Part shown: positions 49,412 to 60,103 of the stretch, piece after piece
Position numbering within the stretch: the first letter of the stretch is position 1
Layout of the letters: each line of letters opens with the position of its first letter
From: Drosophila persimilis
Taxonomy: Eukaryota > Arthropoda > Insecta > Diptera > Drosophilidae
Direction of reading: 5' to 3'
Length of the DNA stretch: 64,000 nt
Assembly (NCBI RefSeq): GCF_003286085.1
Contig: NW_020825312.1
Span: 682,001 to 746,000 of the forward strand
Translations under genes and position numbers: made by a program
Notes under the pieces: model-generated
What the model saw: only the letters and a program-made list of their open reading frames with translations
What the model was told of the DNA's origin: nothing
Databases searched by the model: none

Positions 49412-52400
49412 TTAATATTTGATGTTATCTTTATGTATAATTCTGTTTCTATTGTTGATTATAATTTTATTCGGTCGATTTTCCTTAACTACCTGCTTTT
49501 TGTATCGGGATTGAAGTTTATTTCTTTCCCCGAATTTCTTTTCATAGACTACTTCTCCTATTTTATAATCTTTTTCTCTTCTATCTTTGTTATGTATCTT
49601 AAGCATTTTGGTCTGAGCTTCCTTAAGTAATATTGGATTATGTTTGTGTTCTATTTTGTTATACAATATGTCATATGGCATTTGATTGGTCGTTGAATGT
49701 ATCGTCAGGTTATATTTCAGTGCCGCCCTTATTATTATTTCTGAATAATCTGTTAGATTTAGTTCATCCTTGATGCACCGCGCTATTTCTGTTAGTGTGG
49801 AATGTACCCTTTCTACCTGACCATTTGAGGTGCTGTGTCTGGGATCAGCATAATAAATAGTTAAGTTACTTCTTTGTATGAATGATCTAAATTGTGCTGA
49901 AGTAAAGCTTGGTTCGTTGTCAGTCATTAATGATGTTGCTAACGGAAAGTGTTGTAAAATTTCCATTACCTTATTTTCAATGTTTAATTTACTTTGAATT
50001 TCCTTGACCACCAAGTATTTGGAATAAGAATCTATACAAGTTATGAATGTTAGGTTTTGGGCATAGTATATGTCTAAGTGTAATTGATCTCCTTCTTTTG
50101 CTGGAATGGGAGCTTCCCCAATTGGAATTTTTACAGGGTGTCTCCGATATTTGTTTTTGTTACAGATCTCACAATTTTTTATATATTCTTTTAATTTTTT
50201 GTGCAGGTTTGGCCAATAATACAGCTTAGTTATTTGTTTGTAATTTTCGTCTAGTCCTCTATGGGCTCTGCAATGTGTTTCTTCTATAATTATAGCTTTA
50301 TCTTCTGAATTTACTACATCTTGGAGGAACTTTCTTGTGAAGAGAAATTTATTTATGAAGTTTTCCTTTAGCTTATTTTGGATAAGGTATAAATCTTCTA
50401 AAGTGCAGTGTATTCCTGTGGTTAAGTGAGGCTGAATAAATTCTTTTAAAATGATTAGCAGATTGTCAACCGTATCAAATTCAATAATATGTCGGGTATT
50501 TTCATAAACTCTTACTAACTCATGAACTGTGAATCTCCCTTGCGCTAATAGTAGCTGCTGTTTAAATTGGTTTAGAGGCTTGCTAGTCTCTTGAATGACG
50601 TTTTCGAAACTACTCTCTGCTGAATGCTGAGTATTTATGTCTGATTCTGATTCTGTCTGGTCGACATCACTATCTGTCATATGATTTATTTTAATCCGAG
50701 ATAACGCGTCCGCTACTACGTTAGTTGAGCCTGGCTTATAAATGATTTTTGGTGTGAAACTTTCTATGAAGTAATACCAACGTTTCATTTCAACATTTGG
50801 ATTTTTTTGCGACATTGCAAAGGACAAAGGTTGGTGATCTGTATGTATTTCAATTCCACTCACTCCGTATAAATAATTTCGCAAATTTTTTAATGCCCAT
50901 ACAATAGCTAATAATTCTTTTTTATTAGTAGCATATAATTGCTCGGTTTTACTTAAAGTTTTAGAAATAAATGTTATGGGATTCCCATCTTGCGACAAAA
51001 CTGCACCTATTGCTATGTCCGATGCATCTGTGGTTAATGTGAATTTTTTATTGTAATCTGGTTGTACTAATTCAATATGTGCTATTAAACTGTCCTTTAA
51101 ATTATTAAATGCTCCAATTGCTGGTTCATCCAGCTGTATTAATGCTTTCTTGGATGCCCTTCGTGAAACTTTCCCATTTACTCCGCTCAGATATTTTGTT
51201 AAAGGTTTGGCAATTGTGGCATAATTTCGGACAAATTTTCTGTAATACCCTGTTAGTCCTAAGAAGCTACGTAGCTCTCTGATATTTTTAGGAATTGGAT
51301 AGTTTTGTATTGTGGAGATTTTGTCTGGATCTGTTTTAATGATATTTTGGGAAACAATGTATCCCAGAAATTTGGTTTCCAATTGAAAGAATTTAGACTT
51401 TTCAAGTGAAATTTTCATGTTAGCGTTTTGCAATATCTGAATTATATGAATTAGATCTTTATAATGTTGTTCTATAGTTTTTGAAAATATTATTATATCG
51501 TCCATATAAACGTGACAAGTTTTCCCAACTTGTTCTCTAAGTATATCGTCCATTGCCCTTTGGAAAATTCTGGGAGCGTTCGTCAATCCCATAGGCATTC
51601 TTAGAAATTCATATTTGCCGTTATTTATGGAAAAAGATGTTTTTTCAATATCTGATTCCCTCATTAAAATCTGATAGAAACCTGACTCTAAGTCAATGGC
51701 CGAGAAATATTTCGCTTTACCTAAATTGGCAAGGATTACTGAAGGATCTTGCATAGGGTATCTATCCGGTATAGTGTTTTCATTAAGTTTCTTAAAGTCT
51801 ATTACTAATCTATGCTTAGGAGTTCCGTCCTCATTTACTCCCTTCTTTGGTACTACTATTACCGGTGAATTATATGGGCTTTTACTAGGTCTGATTATAC
51901 CTTCATCTAACATTTTACTTATTTCGTTATTAACGAAATCGTTAACCGAATAAGCGTATGGATACTGCTTGCCATATACCGGTCTATCGTGTTCAGTGTT
52001 AATCTCTCCTTTTATATCCGTTCTGAACGGTAACTGTAAATTTATATTGGCATGGTCTTCTTCGATGATAGATACCATTTTCTCTCTGAGATTTTCTAAA
52101 TTGTCCTCTTTGTAGGTTATTGTGTTATACAATTTCATTTTTTTCAATTCAGAATTTGCATAATTTTGAATGTCGGATATTTCTACGACGGCGCGTTCAG
52201 GATTTTTGCATCCCAAACTTTTAAATTGTTTATTGTCGGATAATTCAACGACGGCGTGTTCAGGATTCTTTAATCCCAAACTATTCGAACTTTTAGTGTC
52301 GGATAATTCAACGACGGCGTGCTCAGGATATTTTAATCCCAAACTATTAAAACTTTGGATGTCGGATAATTCAACGACGGCGGGCTCAGGATATTTGAAT

Positions 52401-52954
52401 CCCAAACTATTGACGGATAATTCTTCGTCGGCGTGCTCAGGATTTTTTGATCCCAAGCTATATAAACTTCCTTCTACCTTTACTGAATCGCTTTTCATTT
52501 CTTTTTCTTCTTCAAAATATTTTTTTATTATATATTCCTTCAACGGAAGGATGGTTTTTCCTTCTATAAAGGTTAATTTGTTTAAAGAAAGGACCTCGTC
52601 ATATATTAGTTTCTCCTCATTGTCTTTATAACTTAAAGTCCCCTTTCCTGTATCAATAACCGCTCCGATTTTCTTTAATAGGTTAAATCCTATTAGTAAA
52701 TCTGCCTCCATTCCATCTATTTCATAAAACACTTGCTTTGTGTTGAAAATTGTTATATTATGGAAATATTTAATTATTGAAAACCCATTCACTGTAGCAA
52801 CTTTCTTATAGATTGGTAATTCATTTTTATTGTCGTAAATTCCTTTTTTTATATAACAGGAAGTTGCTCCCGTATCTATCAAAACTTTTAATTCTCTGTT
52901 TATTTTTTTGTCTACTCTTTTTAGGTAGGGCAGACCTACTTCGGGGGCTGATCT
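49412..52954 (-). CDS. pol: pol polyprotein: protease, reverse transcriptase, RNase H, integrase
   Basis: The frame opens in the gag overlap and is entered by -1 frameshifting at 52,954-52,960. The protease motif LIDTGATS is at about 52,860-52,885. An insert with five copies of a 21-residue repeat follows (52,172-52,470). Reverse transcriptase has the catalytic YMDD box near 51,500. RNase H has TTDASDIAIGAVLS near 51,020. Integrase has an HHCC zinc motif (HCRAHRG ... CEICNKNKY, about 50,160-50,275) and the catalytic D, D and E in LHLDIY, MTDNEPSF and NGQVERVHS (about 50,070 to 49,810). From the first Leu/Met-type codon used in open-frame calling (52,882) it is 1,156 residues, and no in-frame stop is seen. 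All catalytic motifs are intact. Confidence 0.93.
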   Translation of the reverse strand, partial: RSAPEVGLPYLKRVDKKINRELKVLIDTGATSCYIKKGIYDNKNELPIYKKVATVNGFSIIKYFHNITIFNTKQVFYEIDGMEADLLIGFNLLKKIGAVIDTGKGTLSYKDNEEKLIYDEVLSLNKLTFIEGKTILPLKEYIIKKYFEEEKEMKSDSVKVEGSLYSLGSKNPEHADEELSVNSLGFKYPEPAVVELSDIQSFNSLGLKYPEHAVVELSDTKSSNSLGLKNPEHAVVELSDNKQFKSLGCKNPERAVVEISDIQNYANSELKKMKLYNTITYKEDNLENLREKMVSIIEEDHANINLQLPFRTDIKGEINTEHDRPVYGKQYPYAYSVNDFVNNEISKMLDEGIIRPSKSPYNSPVIVVPKKGVNEDGTPKHRLVIDFKKLNENTIPDRYPMQDPSVILANLGKAKYFSAIDLESGFYQILMRESDIEKTSFSINNGKYEFLRMPMGLTNAPRIFQRAMDDILREQVGKTCHVYMDDIIIFSKTIEQHYKDLIHIIQILQNANMKISLEKSKFFQLETKFLGYIVSQNIIKTDPDKISTIQNYPIPKNIRELRSFLGLTGYYRKFVRNYATIAKPLTKYLSGVNGKVSRRASKKALIQLDEPAIGAFNNLKDSLIAHIELVQPDYNKKFTLTTDASDIAIGAVLSQDGNPITFISKTLSKTEQLYATNKKELLAIVWALKNLRNYLYGVSGIEIHTDHQPLSFAMSQKNPNVEMKRWYYFIESFTPKIIYKPGSTNVVADALSRIKINHMTDSDVDQTESESDINTQHSAESSFENVIQETSKPLNQFKQQLLLAQGRFTVHELVRVYENTRHIIEFDTVDNLLIILKEFIQPHLTTGIHCTLEDLYLIQNKLKENFINKFLFTRKFLQDVVNSEDKAIIIEETHCRAHRGLDENYKQITKLYYWPNLHKKLKEYIKNCEICNKNKYRRHPVKIPIGEAPIPAKEGDQLHLDIYYAQNLTFITCIDSYSKYLVVKEIQSKLNIENKVMEILQHFPLATSLMTDNEPSFTSAQFRSFIQRSNLTIYYADPRHSTSNGQVERVHSTLTEIARCIKDELNLTDYSEIIIRAALKYNLTIHSTTNQMPYDILYNKIEHKHNPILLKEAQTKMLKIHNKDRREKDYKIGEVVYEKKFGERNKLQSRYKKQVVKENRPNKIIINNRNRIIHKDNIKY
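52172..52470 (-). repeat. Five 63-bp coding repeats between protease and reverse transcriptase
   Basis: The plus strand shows GTCGGATAATTCAACGACGG-type units starting at 52,172, 52,235, 52,298, 52,361 and, after a shortened interval, 52,412. On the coding strand each unit encodes about 21 residues of the form NSLGLKYPEHAVVELSD. The frame is kept throughout. I know of no such repeat in the described gypsy-group pol proteins. Confidence 0.9.
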
Positions 52955-54183
52955 AAAAAATGATCCTCCTCAATGTTATTTATCCTCATTGCTTTATTAG
53001 CCGGTTGTTCCGACATTTCGTTTAGTTTTCGTTTCTTCTGCGCTGGATTGTCGTTAGACTGATTATTCGGGACTACGTTTGCCCTAAAATGCTGGGCTTG
53101 GCTATAATTGTTATTATTTCTCCTAAAATAACCGTTAGTATTCTCCCGATAATTTCTATTGTTATTATTTCCCCTGAATTGATTGCTGTTCTGTCGGTTC
53201 CGGATTTGTATAGATTCGTCTACCTCCATTGGTTCTGGGGCCTGATTTTGTTGTCTATTACCCAAGAAATAGGGTTGTCCCCAAGACATGTTATTCCTCT
53301 GCAAATCCCTTTTTTGGTCGAATGGTGAACTGTTAGTCCTAGGTTGTCGTTGGTTGAATCTTAAGGTATTAAAATTATTATTCCCTGAATTTCTGGGACC
53401 GCTGAATTGGTAGGCAAATTGGGCCCGAATGTTATTAGATTGCAATTCCTGTACCTTTGCTAAGGCATTCGGTAAATCTGGGGGATTCAATGAAAATAGG
53501 ATTTCAGCAATGCCGCCGTTTAGGCCAGTGACAAAAATGCGTAAGGCATTGTCTCTAATTTTTTTATTTGATTCCTTGGTGATCTCACTGTCCTTTCCGT
53601 GAGTCATTATTGTCTTATTTATTAACAAGGTCATTTTCTTGTTAACCTCGTTATAGAAATCTATAATTGAAAGGTTCCCTTGTCGGAGAACGCTTAATTC
53701 CTGTTCTATTATGTAAATAGGTCTCTTGTCACTGTAAACAAAGTCAAGCCGTGAAAGTATGGCATCAAAATTTAGAACTGTCCCGTGGTTGGTCAGTGCG
53801 TCATGTGCTGGTCCTGTTATTTTGTTTCTCAAAATTGTTAATGCAATATAATATTGCTTACTTCCTTTCTTATATAACTTCACTGCAGTTTCTGCAGCTT
53901 CCCTCCATCCTACATATTGGTTTAATCCACCATTAAAAATTGGTAGGGATTCTATTACCTTCAATGTGGTGTCGTCTCTTATTGTCTCGTCTATTGTTTC
54001 TGCCTGATAATCCGATACCTGATCGGATTTAGTTTCTATTTGCTGTTTTAAATTTACAATTTGCTCTTGTACTTGTGAAATTTGAAGTGCTATCAATTGT
54101 TTGACCAGATCTGCTGTGAGATCGGTCCTTGCTTGAGAGTTAATCATTTTTAGTTTTTCAAAATCTAAAGTTAGCTGATCCAC
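52936..54183 (-). CDS. gag: gag protein (415 aa)
   Basis: The N-terminal part is helical and coiled-coil-like (residues about 1-70). A capsid-like core follows (about 75-260, with VGWREAAETAVKLYKKG and GLNGGIAEILFSLNPPDLP). The C-terminal 150 residues are rich in Asn, Arg and Gln, with no CCHC zinc knuckle. Absence of the knuckle, with a basic RNA-binding tail, is usual for gypsy-group Gag. It overlaps the pol frame at its 3' end. Confidence 0.9.
   Translation of the reverse strand: MDQLTLDFEKLKMINSQARTDLTADLVKQLIALQISQVQEQIVNLKQQIETKSDQVSDYQAETIDETIRDDTTLKVIESLPIFNGGLNQYVGWREAAETAVKLYKKGSKQYYIALTILRNKITGPAHDALTNHGTVLNFDAILSRLDFVYSDKRPIYIIEQELSVLRQGNLSIIDFYNEVNKKMTLLINKTIMTHGKDSEITKESNKKIRDNALRIFVTGLNGGIAEILFSLNPPDLPNALAKVQELQSNNIRAQFAYQFSGPRNSGNNNFNTLRFNQRQPRTNSSPFDQKRDLQRNNMSWGQPYFLGNRQQNQAPEPMEVDESIQIRNRQNSNQFRGNNNNRNYRENTNGYFRRNNNNYSQAQHFRANVVPNNQSNDNPAQKKRKLNEMSEQPANKAMRINNIEEDHFLDQPPK
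52954..52960 (-). promoter_or_regulatory. -1 ribosomal frameshift site between gag and pol
   Basis: On the element strand the gag frame reads CA T TTT TTA G, giving the slippery heptamer T TTT TTA in the correct phase. It lies 15 bases before the gag stop TAG (52,936-52,938). Slipping back by one base continues exactly in the pol frame, which has an upstream stop and no ATG of its own near the protease. A downstream stimulatory structure was not assessed. Confidence 0.85.
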
Positions 54184-54734
54184 TTTTAATTTTTCTTATA
54201 TGTTAGTTTTTATAATCTTATATATCCTAATTGAACTTATATATTTATTAATACAACTCTTGCTCACGAAATATCCGGTAGGGGTCGTCCTTCTTAGTTT
54301 GGCAGATCTTCGAACGGGTCTTCCTTCTTAAATTTCTTTGCTCAGCTGGGTCTTCTGGGGGTCTTCCTTCTTTGGCTTCGCTAATCGTTTCACTTTCTTT
54401 GTATTTTGGTTTTGTCGGTTTTGTTGGTTTTGTTTTTTAAAAACTTTGGGTTTCTTTGGTTTTTTTTGTATTTACGAATTGCCTTGATTAGCTTTTTGTT
54501 TTATTTGTATTTTGCGTTGTATTTGTATTTGTATTTGTATTTGTATTTGTATTTGTATTTGTTTTTGCACACCCTAAGCTCCGGTTTGTTTCCTTTTTAT
54601 CTCACTTTTTTTTATCTATATCACACAGTCACTCCGCGTTTTTAATTTTGAAGGATTTATTCCATTAATTAATTGTCCTTCGGGTTTCGGCACGACGCAA
54701 CACTTTTATCATTCGGTGTTTTTTATACAACGTT
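54184..54734 (-). other. 5' leader of the gypsy-type element
   Basis: The leader lies between the primer site and the gag ATG. It carries a TTGTAT microsatellite (plus strand, about 54,515-54,562) and two imperfect CTTCCTTCTT-containing repeats (about 54,285-54,370). No open frame of interest is present. Confidence 0.75.
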
Positions 54735-54752
54735 GCCCCACGTTGGGCGCCA
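54735..54752 (-). other. Primer binding site, complementary to tRNA-Lys(CUU)
   Basis: The plus strand reads GCCCCACGTTGGGCGCCA, which agrees over 18 bases with the 3' end, CCA included, of fly tRNA-Lys(CUU) as I remember it. On the element strand this is TGGCGCCCAACGTGGGGC directly after the 5' LTR. Gypsy itself uses tRNA-Lys, while the 17.6/297 branch uses tRNA-Ser. Confidence 0.85.
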
Positions 54753-55283
54753 ATTAAACAACTGCGGTAGCGGATTGTGTTTTTAAAAAGTTTTTATTTT
54801 ACTTCGAACTTCACTGATATAGATTTAAGTAGAGGGTCACAAAGGAATTCCGGGCCAAGGGATTGCGCGATCTTAATATTTAGCTAGACTTTGCGGTGTC
54901 GCTGCTGGATCAAGACTGATTTGAACTTTCTGATCTTTGCATCGTTGATCCCTTTCGGGAATCGTTTTTCTATAAACATTTCAATTGATTTCGCCATCCC
55001 GAGTATTAGATTTCGTCATCCAAAGAGAGAACTGTAAAAGGCCTAAAGTGCAGGATCTGCAGAAAGCCGGGAGTGAGATTGTTTATGAGAAGCCGGGTGT
55101 GGGCAAACATTGGTTTTCCATTTAGGCGAGTGTCAAAGAATGGGATTGCGGCGGGGGCGCTTGAGATTGTACATCTTAGAAATCAATTAGGCGGAGGCCC
55201 AAGATTGAAATTGTTTTCGTTTTGGAAAACCAAAGATTGTTTACAACTCGTATAAGAGCTCAATGGAATTGGGTACGTTAACT
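54752..55283 (-). repeat. 5' LTR of the gypsy-type element
   Basis: This is the 532-bp direct repeat of 47,431-47,962. It is the 5' end of the element because the tRNA primer site and gag follow it on the minus strand. TGCA follows at 55,284-55,287. Confidence 0.95.
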
Positions 55284-55287
55284 TGCA

Positions 55288-58041
55288 TACAATATATACT
55301 CGTATATAATATTTTAATAATGATGCCATTTGTTTGGCCATAGAATTGTTGTCGCTGTGTATGTGTGGCGTGTGTGTGTGTGTGTGTGTGTTTTGGCAAT
55401 AAAATTTGGCTTTGCCACATAATTCAAATTGTTAATCGCGTTTAATGGCGGGCATTTATCAATATTTTGCCTTCATGTTGTTGTGGAATGCAAATTTCTG
55501 GTTTCTGGCCTAGCGGGATGCCCTTTGGCCTTTGGGAAGGTGTGAGAGAGAGAGAGAGAGAGCGATAAGAACAGGGCGGGGGGGATGGGTGACGTTAAAG
55601 AGAGGGAATGCTCCTAAAGCAACCCCATAATGTAGCGGTCCCAACTTCAATCCAAATGTCGCTTTCACGTTGTCTTCAATATTCTGTGGACAAAGCAAAA
55701 ATGGCGTCTAATAGCCGTATTGGCTAGAGCAGTAAAGCAACACACGAATTGTTGGCCAAGAATGGGGCGGAAATAAAAGCGCAATGGTCAAAGCTGCAAC
55801 AGCGATATTCGGGGGCAGCCCCCATTCCGTGACTCTCCACAAAACCCGCCCTTAGTTATGGAGTTTCCCCTGACTCCTGACTCCGGACTCCTGACTCCTC
55901 CTCCCTCTCCATCATGGTTTTAATGCGCACCATTGTGTCAAGATAAAGAAACGGAAATTAGCACGATAGCAGGATGTTGGCATCGTCGTTGACGTTGTTC
56001 TTGATTCTCTTCTCCGTTCGCTCCACAAAAAGCCAAGGAAGAAGACGGACACGGAGACGGAGAAGGAGAAGGAGAAGCAGCGATAATAAAAAAAGGGGGC
56101 AGTGGAGACACCAGCTGAAGAGGCAGTGTTGCAGCTGAGAGGCCAGGCGTGTGCGGAGCGAGTCGGATACGGAATTGGAGTCAAAGTCGGACAGCCACAA
56201 ATAATAATGAAAACGGAAATGAAATACAATACCCAAGGAGTGCCATGAGAGAGTGCTGAATGCTGAGTATGGGTCCGATGGCCAGCTTTTGCGTCTGGCC
56301 TTTAGCGAGAAAAACAGAAAGAAGGCAAGAACATATCTCTAGGTGCTGAAGGAGGATACACTCATATGCAACGTTGGGCAAGGAAATCGGACTCAAAGAT
56401 TAAAGACTTTTTAAATATGTTAAGTAAGTACTTTCTGCCGCCCCTAACAGTTTGCCAGGTCAGCAATTTGGCAACATTTTCCAAGTACCCGCCGCGCTTC
56501 CCGGTCCCCGCACTCCATCTGGTTGTAACAATTGCAAAAATTAATAAGCCCTGCAGTGTTATCCAAGTTTTAATTTTTCCATTTTTTCATTTGTGGGAAT
56601 TTGGGAGGAGCTTTCGTTTTCTTTTTTTTATAAACCGCATACAAATTAGAGAAGAAGAGAAAAGAACCCAAGAAAAGCAAACGCTGATTGTCGTCTATTC
56701 AGTTTATTTTTTCTTTATTACCATTTTTCGGAGGGAAATGGCTGAAAGGGAAGGCAAGGCATGGCAAGGCGTGGCACAAAGTCAATTAGGCAAAGCGACG
56801 AAGGCAACAAAGTGAAAACAATTCGCATTTAAATTTGCGCATTCTTAGAAAATGCTCACTTCACCGAGGGGGAGGTTGATGATGAAAGCAAGGACTCTGA
56901 TGGGATGGATGGGAATATGAATGGGGGAGCGGGGCGGTGTGTGTAAGTTGGCGTAAAATACGTGCATATTATTGCGCTTATCTAGGAACAAACACGCCCA
57001 GGACTCTCCTCTCCGGGCAAACCATTTCCATACCCAGACCGACCACCCACCCACAACCAGACCAAACACAGACCGAAGGCCTTCCTTCTAGTTGATGAGA
57101 ACGAGCATGTCTCTCTCTCTCTCTCCCTCTCTGCTTTTGCCAGCTTTTTGTAGAGGGAATTGAATGAAATCGTTGCCTCTGTTGTTGCTGGTATTGTGTG
57201 CATTTGTTTTTATGCGTATACGTACGGGTACGGGTAGGGGTATACGGTTATGTGCCACCGACAAACCATCCGCAGGAACAGCCTCGCCCCCAAACCACTT
57301 GGTCTTGGTTCCTCTAAGCAACACATCCTTCCTTAAACGCTTCTTGTCTGCCAAATGATTGTGTGGCTCCTGGGAGAGTACGAGTATGGTTGTGGGTGTG
57401 TGTGTGTGTGTGTGTGTGTGTGAATCTGTGCGAGTGCGGTTTTATGTGTGCATTGTATTGGCTGGCATAATAGACACATTTAATTTTACTATTATGCCTT
57501 TTTGTTGTCATCGCATTCACACGCGTATAATAAACCGTTCTCATTCTAGTTCCGAGTCTATCTTTGGGCCCTCTTCCTCCACTTATTGCACCATTTTGTC
57601 AGACATTTTATTTGATTTTCGAACTGTAAGGATAGCGGATATTTGTGTGTAGCATGTGTGTGTGTGTGTTTTGTTTACTGAACAAATTGGAGATCATCAT
57701 GGGAGAAGGTTAAATAAATATTTTCAACTTTTGCGGATGTTTCGATGCTTTGAAACCAGTTAACTGAATGACATGTCTGACATTTTGTGTTTAGGCCGAG
57801 GAGGTTTTCACTCTACCCATGTTCATTTAAATATGCTTGTATCGAATAGTTATTGTCTCCCGCCATCACCCAATTTTAATTCGAAACGTGTGCGTGCCCG
57901 GAAAACTACATTAATACGCCTCAGTCCCATTGTCCTTACATGTAGATCCGTTTGGCCTCAAATAGGTGTGAGATGGAGTTTATTTGGCATTCAATTCATT
58001 AACAAACACTTAGCATATATTACAGATTAATCGTTGATTGC
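55288..58041. other. Intergenic DNA with microsatellites
   Basis: No gene is seen. There are GT tracts at about 55,368-55,391, 57,394-57,422 and 57,653-57,670, GA repeats at 55,545-55,562, CT repeats at 57,108-57,132, and a purine stretch at 56,040-56,075. A TTTATT at 57,979-57,984 would be an AATAAA poly(A) signal for the hexamerin-like gene on the minus strand. Confidence 0.55.
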
Positions 58042-60028
58042 TTAATGATGAAAGATTACCACATCCCTGGCCGCCTTGTGCAGCATAGCCCCAGACCACT
58101 CATTTTCTAGGCCTGGTTCAGTAAGCTCTATGATCAATTGAAGTTTCAGGCCCTCTCTTGTTCCCCGTGGCACCCGGAGATGTGAAGGAAGCCCATAAGA
58201 GCGGGTACCATCTGAAGTTCGGAAATTGGTCTCATAGAGCTCACTGACTGTGGGACTACTTCCATACGAGGATGATGAAAAATTTCGTTGGAATACGTTG
58301 ATTCCCTTTCTCAAAGAGCTGACAAACCCATCCAGATGCAGTCGTGGCCTTGACTGATTCCGAAGAGCCAGATAGAGGTCTGTTTGTACCAACATCTCGG
58401 CTGGAGCCGACACCTCAAGGGCTATATGAAAGTTGCCATGATTGAGACGACGTTGACGGGCCACAAGACGACGTCGTAAAGATTTCAAGTTATTACGCTG
58501 CGTTTGGAGCAGCTGTTGGTCCATTAGATTGATGAGATCCGTGTCGACAATCTGTTCAAATGTGTTCATCCGGCTGAAAGAAATCGCTTCCAATGATGGC
58601 TTCTGCAACGGACTGCCGGAGGGCGCTGGCACTTCATAGCTAGACACCAGCCTATTCAGGCGAAAGAGCAGTGATCGAAAGATGGGATCTCTCAGGTTGG
58701 CTGTGGCCAACCCCAGCATGTTGGGTTGACTTGTCGCACGTTCATTTATGGCCAGACTCAAGTCCCGACAGATAGATAGATACCTCGAGGCCATCAAATG
58801 CTGAGCAACAAAGATATTGTCAGAAGAGTTGAAGTCGTTGCTCACTGCATCGTTGATCTGTGCCTGCAGATTTTCAATAATTAGGCTAAGCATACGGCTC
58901 ACACCTTCTTTGTCCATGGAAGTGGCTTTAAAGGGAACACCCCCAGTTGTGATTAGCGGAGGATCAATCAGCTCCATTGATCTTTGGCCGGTGGCAACGT
59001 CTTCCATCATTGAGGCCGCCACGAATTGCTCGATACTGTAGTAAAATAACTGAGGGAACTTAGAATATAATCCATTTTGCAATTGATATCCAAATCGGAG
59101 TTCATCGGTTGCTCCCCTAAATGCCATCAGCCGATCCCCGTCTATAATCCGCTCATGCCCTTCCGACTCCTTCCACTCCTCCATTGAGATAATCAACCGA
59201 TTAACCAGATTGTTCCAGTAAGAGTTCAGCTGCACATCAAAGCTGAGATGGGCCACTTTCCTCTCATCGTCGATGACTACTGGATCCGCCGGCATTAGTT
59301 CCTCTTTGTCCAAAGGTCGCCTGTAACTGTGACACCCCCGGAGGATGTCCATCCAACTGCACTTGGGACTGACAGTCCTAGTGGGAATTAATTGCTGCCA
59401 GACCACCTCCTCGGCAGCCAGTATCACCTCCTTCTCGAAGTACAGTTGCGGCAGCACTTCATACATGGCTGGCAGTCTCAAGTCCTTAGTGTCCTCCCGT
59501 TCCTCCACTGCCAATTGCAAGGCATTCACAAAGAGAATGGGATGAAAGTGTATTCTGGCATAGCATGCGTTTCGCTGGAATGAGTACCAATCCGTGGCGA
59601 GGGCCAGAAACCGATAGACGCCCAACAGGTGCTCGGGCATCTTCTTATCCAGCTGACTGAAGATTCCAAAGGGCCGCGGGACTTTATTCTCATGTACACT
59701 ATCCAGGAAGTCTTTGAGACGCAGCATGGCACCCTGTAGGAGAAGTTAACTTGTGACTTTTGACTTCATTACTTCTGACTTTCGTACTCGCCTCTTGGTA
59801 ATCACTTGGTTCCTGGTTGAGACGACTACCCATGGCTATCAGCTCTTGATGGAGCAAAGGTTTGTGCACTTGCAGCAGCAAATCGAGCAGGAAACGTTGA
59901 CGCTCCCCCTGTTGAGTCGGTTTCTCTATGAGATCTTCAGGCTCTCGATTCCGCCACAGTGGCAGGCTGCGGCTCCAGCCACCACAGAGGGCGAGACAAC
60001 AGAGCCAAACGAGTGTCAAACGCAGCAT
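58042..60028 (-). CDS. Hexamerin/Fbp1-like secreted protein (642 aa)
   Basis: Exon 1 (60,028-59,792) encodes a signal peptide (MLRLTLVWLCCLALCGGWS) and the start of a hemocyanin-N-like domain (RQRFLLDLLLQVHKPLLHQE). Exon 2 (59,733-58,042) continues in phase 0 across a 58-bp intron that begins with GC, not GT. The rest contains LLGVYRFLALATDWYSFQRN, FVNALQLAVEEREDTKDLRL and YEVLPQLYFEKEV, matching the Fbp1 N domain residue by residue in many places. M- and C-like parts follow, including HLRVPRGTREGLKLQLIIEL near the end. It lacks the long charged insertion of Fbp1. It is probably a fat-body or haemolymph protein related to storage-protein uptake. D. melanogaster CG8100 may be the orthologue, but I cannot confirm that. 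A TATA-like stretch lies at 60,091-60,103. Confidence 0.85.
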
Positions 60029-60090
60029 TTCGCTCCTTACTGATCATTCGGTTGGAATCTGCACTCAAAATATACACGAGAATGTTCTTT

Positions 60091-60103
60091 CTATATATTT
60101 AAA
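60091..60103 (-). promoter_or_regulatory. TATA-like sequence of the hexamerin-like gene
   Basis: The minus strand reads TTTAAATATATAG about 65-75 bp upstream of the ATG. This would place the start near 60,060-60,065 with a short 5' UTR. A GATA core (AGATAAG, about 60,125) lies just upstream, as in the Fbp1 promoter. Confidence 0.5.

Larger units (their letters stand above)
47431..55283 (-). mobile_element. Full-length gypsy-type (errantivirus-like) LTR retrotransposon, 7,853 bp
   Basis: The element runs on the minus strand: LTR, tRNA-Lys primer site, gag, pol in the -1 frame, env, purine tract, LTR. The two 532-bp LTRs look identical. The ends on the element strand are AGTTAACGTACCC... and ...GTTTAATT, as in the gypsy group. 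A 4-bp target duplication, TGCA, flanks it (47,427-47,430 and 55,284-55,287). Identical LTRs and intact gag and pol point to recent insertion. The env frame is interrupted, so this copy should not make a complete envelope. I cannot assign a named family from memory. Confidence 0.95.

Noticed and set aside
54735-54752. Possible tRNA-Lys gene fragment
   Set aside because: Only the last 18 bases including CCA match, and they sit at the LTR boundary. CCA is not encoded in eukaryotic tRNA genes, so this is a retroelement primer site.
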